NCBI GenBank assembly: GCA_910587955.1
Contig: CAJUNN010000048.1
Location: forward strand, 1 to 22,029
Reading direction: 5' to 3'
Length of the DNA stretch: 22,029 bases
DNA from: an uncultured Lachnospiraceae bacterium
Lineage (GTDB): Bacteria > Bacillota > Clostridia > Lachnospirales > Lachnospiraceae
Positions within the stretch are counted from its first letter, which is position 1; the number at the start of each line of letters is the position of its first letter. Shown one piece after another: positions 1-7,210 of this stretch. A program made the position numbers and the translations under genes. Under the pieces are notes generated by a model. The model had not been told where the DNA came from. It made no database searches and saw only the letters and a list, made by a program, of their open reading frames with translations.

Positions 1-1
1 A

Positions 2-467
2 TACCGACATATAAGAACTTCTAAAGAGATAATCTAAATTCACCATAAATTTTTATGCTGACAAATTTAAGTGTTCTGCAAATGATATTGCATTAGTTTT
101 TTTTGATGAAGAGATGCTTGTTAGTAATTTTACCCAAAAAATAGGAAATTATTCAGTTTATTATATTGATGGAAGGCAAAAAAATGAATCGGAAATGAAA
201 AAAAATAAAGTTATATGTACATTGCCAGAATATATAAATGGTTTGGAGTTTAAATGTGTATTGCTAATTGCTGTAGATGAAGGTCGAGTTCCGCAAAGTG
301 GGATTTATGATGTGTCCTCTAACTTTTTAAAATATAGCGCATTAAATAAATTATATTTATCATGTTCTAGAGCGCAATATAACGTAACTATTTTGGGAAC
401 TAAGTCCAGGGGAGAGTCCAATTGTTTGCAACACTCATTGCAAAATGGAACCTTACTTCGAGGGTAG
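2..467 (+). pseudogene. UvrD-like helicase C-terminal remnant, frameshifted
   Basis: This is the 3' end of a superfamily I (UvrD/Rep-like) DNA helicase gene and it is broken. The open frame from position 33 reads into FTINFYADKF, then carries a motif V-like INGLEFKCVLLIAVDEG and a motif VI-like KLYLSCSRAQYNVTILG, which are the usual C-terminal landmarks of these helicases. A stop at 30-32 closes this frame upstream, but the neighbouring frame (2-34) encodes YRHIRTSKEII, which looks like the preceding 'YRTSKEI' segment of the same protein. A one-base insertion or two-base deletion near 30-38 would explain this. The ATG at 114 is therefore not a true start. The fragment ends at 467 and overlaps the first possible start of the next gene. 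It could be cargo of the mobile element or host DNA it landed in; the window edge prevents a decision. The stretch is very AT-rich. Confidence 0.6.
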
Positions 468-492
468 TTCTTTAAATAAGCGAATTTGGAAT

Positions 493-2241
493 ATGGATAT
501 AATAAAAGGAACTATATCTCAGTCATTTCAAGAAGAAGTAGATCCGGAAAGCTTATACTGGGATTTGAGAAAAAAGGCAGATGAAAGCGTAAATTTGCAG
601 ATAGAGCAGTTGCTGTATTATATTATAAAAATGGTTAGAAACACAGAAGAAAGACGAAACAGGTACTTGCTTCCGTTAAAGTACCTGCTTTGTTATGCGG
701 AAAATTCAGGATTTCAGAATATTCTAAGAATGGATACAGCTCAAGAAAAGGAATTCGCCTCCCTATTAAGAAAGCAGGCAGGAGGATTTGATGTAAATGC
801 CACAAAATTTATTGCATTTTGTAGGAAAATATTATTTCTAGAAGCGAAAGAGATTGACTGGGAAGCTAATGTCTGGTATGTGGAGAAATTAAATATCTCT
901 CCTGAAAGATACAGCCTAAGCAGTACAATAGAAAGCTTTTCTTTTTTAGACATTCGACTGAAAGATAATCGAAAGATGCTCCAGGAGTATATGAAATACC
1001 TTTTTACAGTTACGAATCTGAATCTGGGTACGATACGCATAAAACAGACCTATATAAAAGGATTTCTTAAATATTTAGAGAAGCAGGAGAAAGCAATAAC
1101 TACGATAGATGCTAATTCAGTAAAAGAATATTTTGAGAAACTGAGTATACAGAGAATCAGCCCCCAAAGTTATAATAATAAAATTCAGGCAGTTACAATA
1201 TTTCTTCAATATTTGCAGATGAAAGATTATGTAAATCATTTCGCAATACCTGTTTTCTTTTATAAAAAGAAAAGTTATCCGAAGAATCATGAGGTCAGAG
1301 ATTTGGATAAGAAGCTGGATTTGCTTATGCTTCATCTTTCGGAGTTTCCTGAACAGCTGCGTATTATGAGTCTGATTCTACTATATACAGGTATCGATAA
1401 AGGAAAGATGTTCTTGCTGAGAAATGTAGATTTTTATTATGAGAATGAGGATAGTTGGATGAAGGTTCCGGGTACGAACAGGAGCGTTCCTATACCGGAT
1501 ATCCTTCACTTGCTTGTATTGAGGTATTCAGAAAAGAATCATATAGATATAGAGAGGCTGCTTTTTCTGAACAGGGATAAAAAATATACAGCAAGGAGTT
1601 TTGAAGAGGCGATCACAAAACAATGTCTAAAATTCGGTATATTGGATGGAGAATATGTTTTCAAAGGAAACGGATATCAGAAAGAATTATGCAAAGCCCT
1701 TTACCGGAACGGTACTTCAATCCAGGCAATTCGGGAGTATATGGGCTATTCTACGGATGAAACAGTAAAGAAATATATCGGATGGGTTGATGAGGAAGTG
1801 GCCAGAAAGTCAGATGAGCTTTTCAAGCAGGAAGAAAGGAGTCTGGGAGGAAATCTGTTGATGGCAAAGTATGAAAAAATGAATGAAGCGAATCAGCAGG
1901 AAAGCGAGAGAAAGATACAACTTGCCGTTGCTGAGATTCATAGGACTGTGTCAGAGGGGAAACCTATATCCGTATCTGAACTTTCCAGAAATACAGGATT
2001 GTCGAAAGGATTCTTTTATAAGAACGAGCAAGTGAGAAGCCTATTAAATGAAGAGAAAGAAAAACAGGATCAGGGAACACTTGCCCGGATTAAGAGAGAG
2101 GTGCGAGATAAAAGCCTAGAGAAACAGGTAGAGTTATATCAAAGGGAAATAAAGAGGCTGTTGAATGAAAACGAAAATTTGAAGAAGGAGAACCGGAAAT
2201 TGGTTAAAGCGTTGAATAAGTTGCAAAAGGAAGTGAAATAG
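493..2241 (+). CDS. Tyrosine-recombinase-like protein with TnpC/DUF6262-like C-terminus
   Basis: This is a site-specific recombinase-like protein of a mobile element, 582 residues from the ATG at 493. A longer frame opens at 445 but runs into the helicase remnant; neither start has a clear ribosome binding site. The N-terminal ~280 residues include a SAM-like core-binding region (about 180-255). The catalytic-domain fold follows: ILLYTGIDKGKMFLLRNVDF occupies the place of the usual 'TGLRxxEL' box, and IREYMGYSTDETVKKYIGWV the place of 'LGHxxxxTTxxY'. The tyrosine near residue 426 is kept. The box I arginine is replaced by D, the HxxR box looks like YQKE, and the third histidine is Y. The last ~120 residues (ISVSELSRNTGLSKGFFYKN, then a long Lys/Glu coiled coil) resemble DUF6262/TnpC proteins of Tn554-type elements. 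No partner recombinase is visible here. It may be an accessory or inactive subunit. Confidence 0.75.
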   Translation: MDIIKGTISQSFQEEVDPESLYWDLRKKADESVNLQIEQLLYYIIKMVRNTEERRNRYLLPLKYLLCYAENSGFQNILRMDTAQEKEFASLLRKQAGGFDVNATKFIAFCRKILFLEAKEIDWEANVWYVEKLNISPERYSLSSTIESFSFLDIRLKDNRKMLQEYMKYLFTVTNLNLGTIRIKQTYIKGFLKYLEKQEKAITTIDANSVKEYFEKLSIQRISPQSYNNKIQAVTIFLQYLQMKDYVNHFAIPVFFYKKKSYPKNHEVRDLDKKLDLLMLHLSEFPEQLRIMSLILLYTGIDKGKMFLLRNVDFYYENEDSWMKVPGTNRSVPIPDILHLLVLRYSEKNHIDIERLLFLNRDKKYTARSFEEAITKQCLKFGILDGEYVFKGNGYQKELCKALYRNGTSIQAIREYMGYSTDETVKKYIGWVDEEVARKSDELFKQEERSLGGNLLMAKYEKMNEANQQESERKIQLAVAEIHRTVSEGKPISVSELSRNTGLSKGFFYKNEQVRSLLNEEKEKQDQGTLARIKREVRDKSLEKQVELYQREIKRLLNENENLKKENRKLVKALNKLQKEVK

Positions 2242-2304
2242 AGGAAAGTGTGTATAGTGTTAAAACACTGATAAATAAAGCAAAAACTGCCTTGATACAA
2301 GTTT
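2242..2304. other. Right boundary of AT-rich mobile-element segment
   Basis: This 63-nt stretch separates the recombinase stop codon from the first codon that is recognisably flavodoxin. It contains AGTGTT-AA-AACACT at 2256-2269, a 6-bp perfect dyad, in AT-rich sequence. Downstream of about 2305 the sequence reads as the interior of a flavodoxin gene and the base composition rises in GC. The left end of the element is outside the window, so no matching repeat or target duplication can be tested here. I infer an element end from the gene break; I have not observed a proven attachment site. Confidence 0.4.
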
Positions 2305-2556
2305 TCATATCCAAACTGGTGGGGAGATATGCCGATGATCCTTTACAGCTTCTTGGATGATTACGATTTGTCCGGTAAGACAATCGTTCCGTTTGTTACC
2401 AGTGGCGGCAGCGGATTTTCCAATACCATCCGTACAATCGAAAGCATGGAACCGGATGCGGAGGTTCTGGAGGGGCTTTCTTTGGGAAGCTCTCAGGCGG
2501 CAAATCCCGGCGACGCAGTGGCGGACTGGTTAAGCGGACTTGGGCTTGCAGAGTAG
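2305..2556 (+). pseudogene. Flavodoxin gene, 5' part missing
   Basis: Reading in frame from 2305 gives SYPNWWGDMPM, then SFLDDYDLSGKTIVPFVTSG, and a tail ending AVADWLSGLGL. This is the C-terminal half of a flavodoxin-like protein: the 'GYPxWWGxMP' flavin-proximal loop, the strand before the second flavin loop, and the final helix. The N-terminal phosphate-binding loop is absent, and a stop lies at 2293-2295 in AT-rich sequence. The ATG at 2329 is internal to the domain, so any product from it would be a non-functional ~75-residue stub. The stop overlaps the ribosome binding site of the next gene (TAGGAGG), the mark of an original operon. The next gene carries its own complete flavodoxin domain with the same YPNWW motif, so the operon once had two. 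Confidence 0.75.
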
Positions 2557-2565
2557 GAGGTTACA

Positions 2566-4056
2566 ATGAAACATTTGACAGTGCTTTTGATAGTAGCCGT
2601 TCTGGTTCTTGGAATGTCGGCATGTGGTCGGAGTGAGCAGAAAGAAGATACTGCAAATGTGCAGAATACCGAAGGCGAGGCGGAAAATGTAACTGTTTCC
2701 GCTTCGCCGGAAGAAAACGAGGTAAGTATGATGGAGATTCCGAAAAGTTTTGTTTTGATTGAAGGCGGCACTTTTCAGATGGGAAGCCCGGAAACGGAAA
2801 GCTGGCGGAGTGATGATGAAACGCAGCATACAGTTACCGTCAGCAATTTCTATATGAGCCAGTATGAATTGACGCAGGAAGAATATGAGAAAGTGATGGG
2901 GAATAATCCCAGCAATTTCTCTGGCAGCGATCTCCCGGTTGACAATATTTCATGGCTGGATGCGGTGAGTTACTGCAACGCCCGGAGTGAGAGCGAGGGA
3001 CGAAAGCCGGTTTATACCATTGACGGCCAGAATGTAAGCTGGGATCGCAGTGCGAATGGCTACCGTTTGCCTACGGAAGCGGAGTGGGAATATGCCTGCC
3101 GCGCCGGTACGGTAACTCCTTTTAGTACAGAAACTTCCATCAGTGCAGAAGAAGCAAATTATTATGGGCATTATCCTTATATGATAGAGGACAATTATTT
3201 CTCGCAGGGAAATCTGGATACACAGCCCGGCGAATACAGGCAGACAACCGTTGCAGTAAACAGTTTTGCTCCCAACGCTTTTGGGCTGTATAACACGCAT
3301 GGCAATGTGGGTGAATGGGTGTGGGACTATTATGGCGAATACCCTAAGACGGAGGAAACCGATCCGGCTGGCCCGGACAGCGGTACGTTGCGGGTATACA
3401 GGGGCGGCGGCTGGAATGATTTTGCTAAAAATATGCGCAGCGCATATCGTGCCACACTTGCGCAGGATAAGGGCAGTTTTAATATTGGTATGCGCTTGGT
3501 GCTTAATGCGGTGGCTGGCTCCGGTAGTGTTACAGGCACAGCATTGCAGCAGGACTACGGAGCTTCTGATAATGAAAATGTACTGATTGCTTATTTTTCA
3601 TGGGGCGGGAATACGGCAGGGATTGCCGGGGAGATACAGCGCCAGACAGGAGCCGACCTATTTGAGATTACGCTTGTGAATCCTTATTCCAATGATTACA
3701 ACACAGTTTTGGACGAGGCACAGCGGGATCAGAATGAACAGGCAAGGCCGGAACTGGCGAATCATATTGAAAACATGGAAGATTACGACGTAATTATTCT
3801 CGGTTATCCCAACTGGTGGGCTTCTATTCCTATGCCGATTGCTTCCTTCTTGGAGGAATATGATTTGGAAGGCAAGACCATCATTCCGTTCTGTTCTCAT
3901 GGCGGAGGAAGGTTCGGGCAGAGTCTCACGGCGATTGCGAAACTGGCTCCTGATGCGGTTATGGGAGAAGCCTTATCGGTTCACTATTCCGGTGGGGCAA
4001 CACTAAATGAGGAGATCAGCCAGTGGCTTGATGTAAATGGAATGGTGCATGGATAG
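2566..4056 (+). CDS. Lipoprotein with SUMF1-like domain fused to flavodoxin domain
   Basis: A 496-residue predicted lipoprotein. Residues 1-20 form a signal peptide ending in a lipobox-like LGMSAC, with Cys20 as the lipidation site, followed by an acidic linker. Residues ~58-315 are a formylglycine-generating-enzyme (SUMF1) domain: GGTFQMGSP, YELTQEEYEKVMG, GYRLPTEAEWEYACRAG, THGNVGEWVWD, YRGGGWND and a GMRLVL end. Known sulfatase-activating enzymes carry a cysteine pair after the 'RGGS' strand; here that stretch has none, so formylglycine synthesis is unlikely and a binding or structural role is more probable. Residues ~337-492 are a complete flavodoxin domain with the phosphate loop SWGGNT (345-350) and the GYPNWWASIP loop, so FMN binding is likely. 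The start has an AGGAGG site at 2555-2560. Export of a flavodoxin domain is unusual and suggests electron transfer outside the membrane. The substrate is unknown. Confidence 0.85.
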   Translation: MKHLTVLLIVAVLVLGMSACGRSEQKEDTANVQNTEGEAENVTVSASPEENEVSMMEIPKSFVLIEGGTFQMGSPETESWRSDDETQHTVTVSNFYMSQYELTQEEYEKVMGNNPSNFSGSDLPVDNISWLDAVSYCNARSESEGRKPVYTIDGQNVSWDRSANGYRLPTEAEWEYACRAGTVTPFSTETSISAEEANYYGHYPYMIEDNYFSQGNLDTQPGEYRQTTVAVNSFAPNAFGLYNTHGNVGEWVWDYYGEYPKTEETDPAGPDSGTLRVYRGGGWNDFAKNMRSAYRATLAQDKGSFNIGMRLVLNAVAGSGSVTGTALQQDYGASDNENVLIAYFSWGGNTAGIAGEIQRQTGADLFEITLVNPYSNDYNTVLDEAQRDQNEQARPELANHIENMEDYDVIILGYPNWWASIPMPIASFLEEYDLEGKTIIPFCSHGGGRFGQSLTAIAKLAPDAVMGEALSVHYSGGATLNEEISQWLDVNGMVHG

Positions 4057-4105
4057 CCCAGCTAAGAAATGTCAAATGTTTTTGAAAAATACGTTTTGCT
4101 GGAGC

Positions 4106-4196
4106 GTAAAGCCGCAAAGACACACGAGAGGAACTTTTGTGAGTGTCCTTTCGAGTGAAAGTTTCTCTCATTGCAGGTGTGTCGAAGCGGCTTTAC
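4106..4196 (+). ncRNA. Strong ~90-nt hairpin in the redox operon, class unknown
   Basis: Three helices stack in order. GTAAAGCCGC (4106-4115) pairs perfectly with 4187-4196. GACACAC (4119-4125) pairs perfectly with 4177-4183. GAGAGGAACTTT (4126-4137) pairs with 4158-4169, with one G-U pair. A 7-nt bulge (4170-4176) and a ~20-nt loop remain. It lies between the lipoprotein stop and the aldo/keto reductase start, with no clear T-tract, so it is not a simple terminator. It may be an RNA processing or stability element within the operon mRNA, an attenuator, or a small palindromic repeat. A second short hairpin, GTCGC-GCA-GCGAC (4208-4220), follows just before the ribosome binding site. Confidence 0.5.
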
Positions 4197-4240
4197 TCTT
4201 TAGTGCCGTCGCGCAGCGACTATAGATAGGAGGCAGCATA

Positions 4241-5278
4241 ATGCAGTATACAAAACTTGGAAATTCCGATCTGACGGTTTCCCGCATTTGTATGGGATGT
4301 ATGGGATTTGGCAATGCAAATAGCGGTCAGCACTCATGGACGATTGACGAGGAACATTCCCGTGAGATTATCCGCCGTGGGCTGGATTTGGGCGTTAATT
4401 TCTTTGATACGGCAATCGCTTACCAAAGCGGAACCAGCGAGCAGTATCTCGGCCGGGCGCTGTGGGAGCAGGTAAAGCGCGAGGATGTGGTAGTGGCAAC
4501 AAAATTTCTTCCCCGTACTCAGGATGACATCCGGGCCGGAATTACCGGACAGCAGCATATTGAGCGGATGATAAACCGAAGCCTCGCCAATCTTGGTATG
4601 GATTATGTAGATTTATATATTTATCACATGTGGGATTATGAAACGCCGCTTTACGACATTATGGAAGGCCTGAATAACGTGGTAAGAGCTGGTAAAGCCC
4701 GTTATATTGGTATTTCCAACTGCTTTGCCTATCAGCTTGCAAAGGCAAACGCACTGGCGGAAAAAGAAGGATTTGCAAAGTTTGTATCCGTGCAGGGGCA
4801 CTACAATCTGATTTTCAGGGAAGAAGAACGGGAAATGGCAAAGCTCTGTCGGGAGGACAATATCGCCATGACACCATACAGCGCACTGGCAGGAGGCAGG
4901 CTTGCAAGGCTTCCCGGTGAAAGCTCTAAGCGTTTGCAGGAGGACAGTTATGCAAGGCTAAAATATGATTCTACTGCAGGGCAGGATGGCGTGATCATTG
5001 ACAGGGTGGCGAAACTGGCGGTGCAAAAAGACGTTTCTATGACAGAAATTTCCCTTGCATGGCTTTTGACAAAGGTTACTTCTCCGGTAGTCGGCGCAAC
5101 GAAGCTTCATCATATTGAAGGAGCGGCAAAAGCAGTAGAGATGGAATTGTCAGCGGAGGAGATTTCCTATTTAGAGGAACCTTATGCTCCGCATAATTTG
5201 GTGGGCGTTATGGCGCAGAATACGCAGGCTTCTGCGAAAGAAAGCCATGTATGGTCTGCCGGAAACCAGAAAATATAA
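4241..5278 (+). CDS. Aldo/keto reductase
   Basis: A 345-residue cytoplasmic NAD(P)H-dependent oxidoreductase of the aldo/keto reductase superfamily, which reduces aldehydes or ketones to alcohols. The catalytic tetrad is visible: Asp56 in NFFDTA, Tyr61 in AYQSG, Lys88 in VVATKF and His129 in YIYHMW. The SN pair (159-160) and the C-terminal SPVVGATKLHHIEGA stretch fit cofactor binding. The length suits the family's TIM-barrel, and the overall pattern is closest to the YajO/YghZ-like bacterial group rather than the 2,5-diketogluconate reductases. The start is supported by ATAGGAGG nine bases upstream. It lies within an apparent operon with flavodoxin-like and cupin proteins, suggesting the enzyme belongs to a detoxification or redox-response set. 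The substrate cannot be told from sequence. Confidence 0.92.
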   Translation: MQYTKLGNSDLTVSRICMGCMGFGNANSGQHSWTIDEEHSREIIRRGLDLGVNFFDTAIAYQSGTSEQYLGRALWEQVKREDVVVATKFLPRTQDDIRAGITGQQHIERMINRSLANLGMDYVDLYIYHMWDYETPLYDIMEGLNNVVRAGKARYIGISNCFAYQLAKANALAEKEGFAKFVSVQGHYNLIFREEEREMAKLCREDNIAMTPYSALAGGRLARLPGESSKRLQEDSYARLKYDSTAGQDGVIIDRVAKLAVQKDVSMTEISLAWLLTKVTSPVVGATKLHHIEGAAKAVEMELSAEEISYLEEPYAPHNLVGVMAQNTQASAKESHVWSAGNQKI

Positions 5279-5316
5279 CGCAGGTACAGACATAAGCAAA
5301 AATGGAGGTTAAGATT

Positions 5317-6069
5317 ATGGTAAAGCAGACAGCAGGCAGAGATCAGCTTGGGGATTTTGCCCCAAAATTCGCACAGCTAAACGATGACGTGTTATTTGGA
5401 GAGGTATGGAGCAGGGAGGAAAAACTCTCTTTAAGGGATCGTTCCTTTGTGACGGTGGTATCTTTGATGTCCCAGGGACTGGTGGATTCGTCCTTCCAGT
5501 ATCATCTGTTGAGTGCGAAGAATAACGGGATTACAAAAGAGGAAATCGCGGAGATTTTAACGCATGCGGCATTTTACGCAGGATGGCCGAAAGCATGGGC
5601 GGCTTTTAAGATGGCGAAGGAAGTCTGGACGGAGAAAGATGCGGCAGGGAGTGCAAAGGAAGCGCATGAAAAAAATATGCTGTTTCCGGTGGGAAAACCC
5701 AATGACGGATATGCGCAGTATTTTATCGGACAGAGCTACCTTGCGCCACTTTCCACAGAGCAGGTCGGGATTTTCAATGTAACCTTTGAACCGGGATGCC
5801 GGAACAACTGGCATATCCATCGTGCTGCTTTGGGCGGCGGGCAGATTCTAATCTGTGTTGGCGGGCGCGGTTATTATCAGGAATGGGGAAAAGAGGCACA
5901 GGAATTAAACCCCGGAGATGTAATCAATATCCCGGCCGGAGTGAAACACTGGCATGGCGCTGCCCCGGATAGCTGGTTTTCCCATCTGGCGGTTGAGGTT
6001 TCCGGCACAGAGGTTTCTAATGAATGGCTGGAAGCAGTGGATGATACTTTCTATGGTTGTTTGAAATAA
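5317..6069 (+). CDS. Carboxymuconolactone decarboxylase/cupin two-domain protein
   Basis: A 250-residue fusion protein. The in-frame ATG at 5302 is upstream, but GGAGG at 5304-5308 lies inside that extension and sits eight bases before the ATG at 5317, so 5317 is chosen. Residues ~15-105 are a carboxymuconolactone decarboxylase (CMD/AhpD-like) helical domain: LSLRDRSFVTVVSL, FQYHLLSAKNNGITKEEIAE and HAAFYAGWPKAW. The CxxC of AhpD peroxidases is missing, so this is the CMD rather than the peroxidase type. Residues ~145-230 are a cupin: NNWHIHRA supplies His166 and His168, Gln176 takes the third position and His211 (VKHWHG) the fourth, so a metal ion is likely. It follows the aldo/keto reductase by 38 bases, same strand. 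Such proteins commonly sit beside reductases and flavodoxins. The reaction is unknown. Confidence 0.88.
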   Translation: MVKQTAGRDQLGDFAPKFAQLNDDVLFGEVWSREEKLSLRDRSFVTVVSLMSQGLVDSSFQYHLLSAKNNGITKEEIAEILTHAAFYAGWPKAWAAFKMAKEVWTEKDAAGSAKEAHEKNMLFPVGKPNDGYAQYFIGQSYLAPLSTEQVGIFNVTFEPGCRNNWHIHRAALGGGQILICVGGRGYYQEWGKEAQELNPGDVINIPAGVKHWHGAAPDSWFSHLAVEVSGTEVSNEWLEAVDDTFYGCLK

Positions 6070-6089
6070 GAGAGGCGGTGGGCGGAAAC

Positions 6090-6770
6090 ATGAACAGAAA
6101 AATGAAAGGGGCCGTTGATGCAGCCATGACAGCGACGCTGCTGTTCTTGATGGGCTATCAATTCTGGGGAGATGAAGCTCACGAATGGGCGGGAGCGGGG
6201 ATATTTGTTCTGTTTGCCGTCCATCATATATTGAATTGGAGATGGCATAAAAATTTATTTCGGGGCAAATATTCACAAATGCGTGTTTTTCAGGTCTGTA
6301 TAGATATACTGACATGGTTTTCTATGATTGCCCTAATATACAGCAGCATTGTTTTGTCAAGATATGTATTTTCGGTTTTGCCGATTGAAGGGGGAATGGT
6401 GTTGGCAAGGCGGTTTCATATCTTAGGTTCTTACTGGGGATTTTTACTGATGAATGTACATCTTGGTCTGCATTGGAACCTGGTGATTCGTATGGCTCAA
6501 AAGGGGATGCGGATAAGAAAATCATCAAAGATATGCTCTGTTTTGCTGTTTCTCCTTGGTGCAGCCATTTCCCTGTATGGGATAGCAGCATTTATCAGAA
6601 GGGATTTTCTGACTTATTTGCTGCTCAAAAGCGAATTTGTGTTTTTGGATTACGGGGAATCGGTCTTCCTGTTCTATATAGATTATTTGGCCTTGATGGG
6701 ACTTTGCATATTTATTGCACATTATCTCGCAAAGCTGTTAAGAAAAGTACATGGACAAAACAATAACTGA
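6090..6770 (+). CDS. DUF4405-like histidine-rich membrane protein, putative heme b carrier
   Basis: A 226-residue membrane protein with about five transmembrane segments (roughly 8-26, 33-50, 68-90, 112-132, 150-168, with a further one near 200-220). Conserved-looking histidines sit in or near the helices: His31, the pair His45-His46 (FAVHHILNW), His110, and His124/His128 (NVHLGLHW). This pattern matches DUF4405 proteins, relatives of cytochrome b561/formate-dehydrogenase gamma subunits that bind heme b between helices. Heme binding is inferred. The frame opens earlier, at 6057, but that start overlaps the upstream stop; the start at 6090 follows a GGCGG-type weak site. It closes the redox operon, 20 bases after the cupin gene, and would be a natural electron donor to the exported flavodoxin lipoprotein. 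Confidence 0.75.
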   Translation: MNRKMKGAVDAAMTATLLFLMGYQFWGDEAHEWAGAGIFVLFAVHHILNWRWHKNLFRGKYSQMRVFQVCIDILTWFSMIALIYSSIVLSRYVFSVLPIEGGMVLARRFHILGSYWGFLLMNVHLGLHWNLVIRMAQKGMRIRKSSKICSVLLFLLGAAISLYGIAAFIRRDFLTYLLLKSEFVFLDYGESVFLFYIDYLALMGLCIFIAHYLAKLLRKVHGQNNN

Positions 6771-7058
6771 AAAAACAAAAAAGTTGCGGACAAGGAAATT
6801 ATTTACGTATAACAGATTGGCGGCAGATTTTTTGCAGCACCTCCCATACATAACGGGATCTATTACAATATTGGGAGGTTTGTACACCTGCTCCGCCGCT
6901 GCAGTCCGATCCGGCAATGGGTTTTTTATCATATGAGTTTCTTCCTTTCCCGGTAAATCCTCCGGCACCGCCCCTATACGCCATATGCCAAAAGGCAAGT
7001 AAGAGAAAAGGTCAAATTTTTTTGAAAGTTTCAGGCTTTTGTAAAACCTGCTTACCGG
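6771..7058. other. Non-coding gap with no recognisable gene
   Basis: About 290 bases with no convincing reading frame on either strand; the short frames present have neither ribosome binding sites nor family motifs. The only structure noted is a separated 7-bp inverted repeat, CCTCCCA (6840-6846) with TGGGAGG (6872-6878), and a small hairpin at 7032-7050 (CAGG...CCTG). Neither has the T-tract of an intrinsic terminator. The stretch reads like decayed sequence between the redox operon and the permease remnant that follows. Confidence 0.5.
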
Positions 7059-7166
7059 TTTTTGAACCTTTTGGGAATCAACGCCTACTGGCAGAAGGTA
7101 GTCCTGGGGCTTATCATTCTGGCGGCCGTTGTCTCAGATACGGTGCGGGATAACTCTGCAGATTGA
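7059..7166 (+). pseudogene. C-terminal remnant of a sugar ABC transporter permease
   Basis: In frame from 7059 the sequence reads FLNLLGINAYWQKVVLGLI and then ILAAVVSDTVRDN before a stop at 7164-7166. This closely resembles the last transmembrane helix and tail of RbsC/MglC-type sugar permeases ('NLLGxxxYWQxxxxGxIIxxAVxxD'). Nothing upstream of about 7059 continues the family and no start codon with a ribosome binding site exists, so it is the leftover 3' end of a lost gene. Its few codons retain good frame and chemistry, which suggests recent deletion. Confidence 0.65.
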
Positions 7167-7168
7167 AA

Positions 7169-7191
7169 AAATTATTGAAAAACAATAATTT
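7169..7191 (+). promoter_or_regulatory. Operator dyad 1, overlapping the -35 box
   Basis: AAATTATTG-AAAAA-CAATAATTT is a perfect 9-bp inverted repeat with a 5-nt spacer. It covers the -35 box TTGAAA (7175-7180), so a bound protein would block RNA polymerase. A matching dyad lies 42 bp downstream. Confidence 0.65.
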
Positions 7192-7203
7192 CTGTGCTAT
7201 ACT
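7175..7203 (+). promoter_or_regulatory. Sigma-A-type promoter for the sensing/export module
   Basis: TTGAAA (7175-7180) and TATACT (7198-7203) are separated by exactly 17 bases. Transcription would start near 7210, about 47 bases before the membrane-protein start at 7257. The promoter is embedded between two operator dyads, so strong repression is likely. Confidence 0.7.
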
Positions 7204-7210
7204 CCAATTA

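Noticed and set aside
2329..2556. Short flavodoxin frame as a real small protein starting at 2329
   Set aside because: The ATG falls inside the conserved flavin loop, recognisable codons extend upstream of it and no ribosome binding site is present; it is a truncated gene.
2566..3520. SUMF1 domain as an active sulfatase-maturing formylglycine-generating enzyme
   Set aside because: The cysteine pair expected after the RGG strand is absent and no sulfatase gene lies nearby.
6751..6936. 61-codon plus-strand frame after the DUF4405-like gene
   Set aside because: It overlaps the upstream gene's end, has no ribosome binding site and no family pattern; the minus-strand frames in the same stretch are no better.
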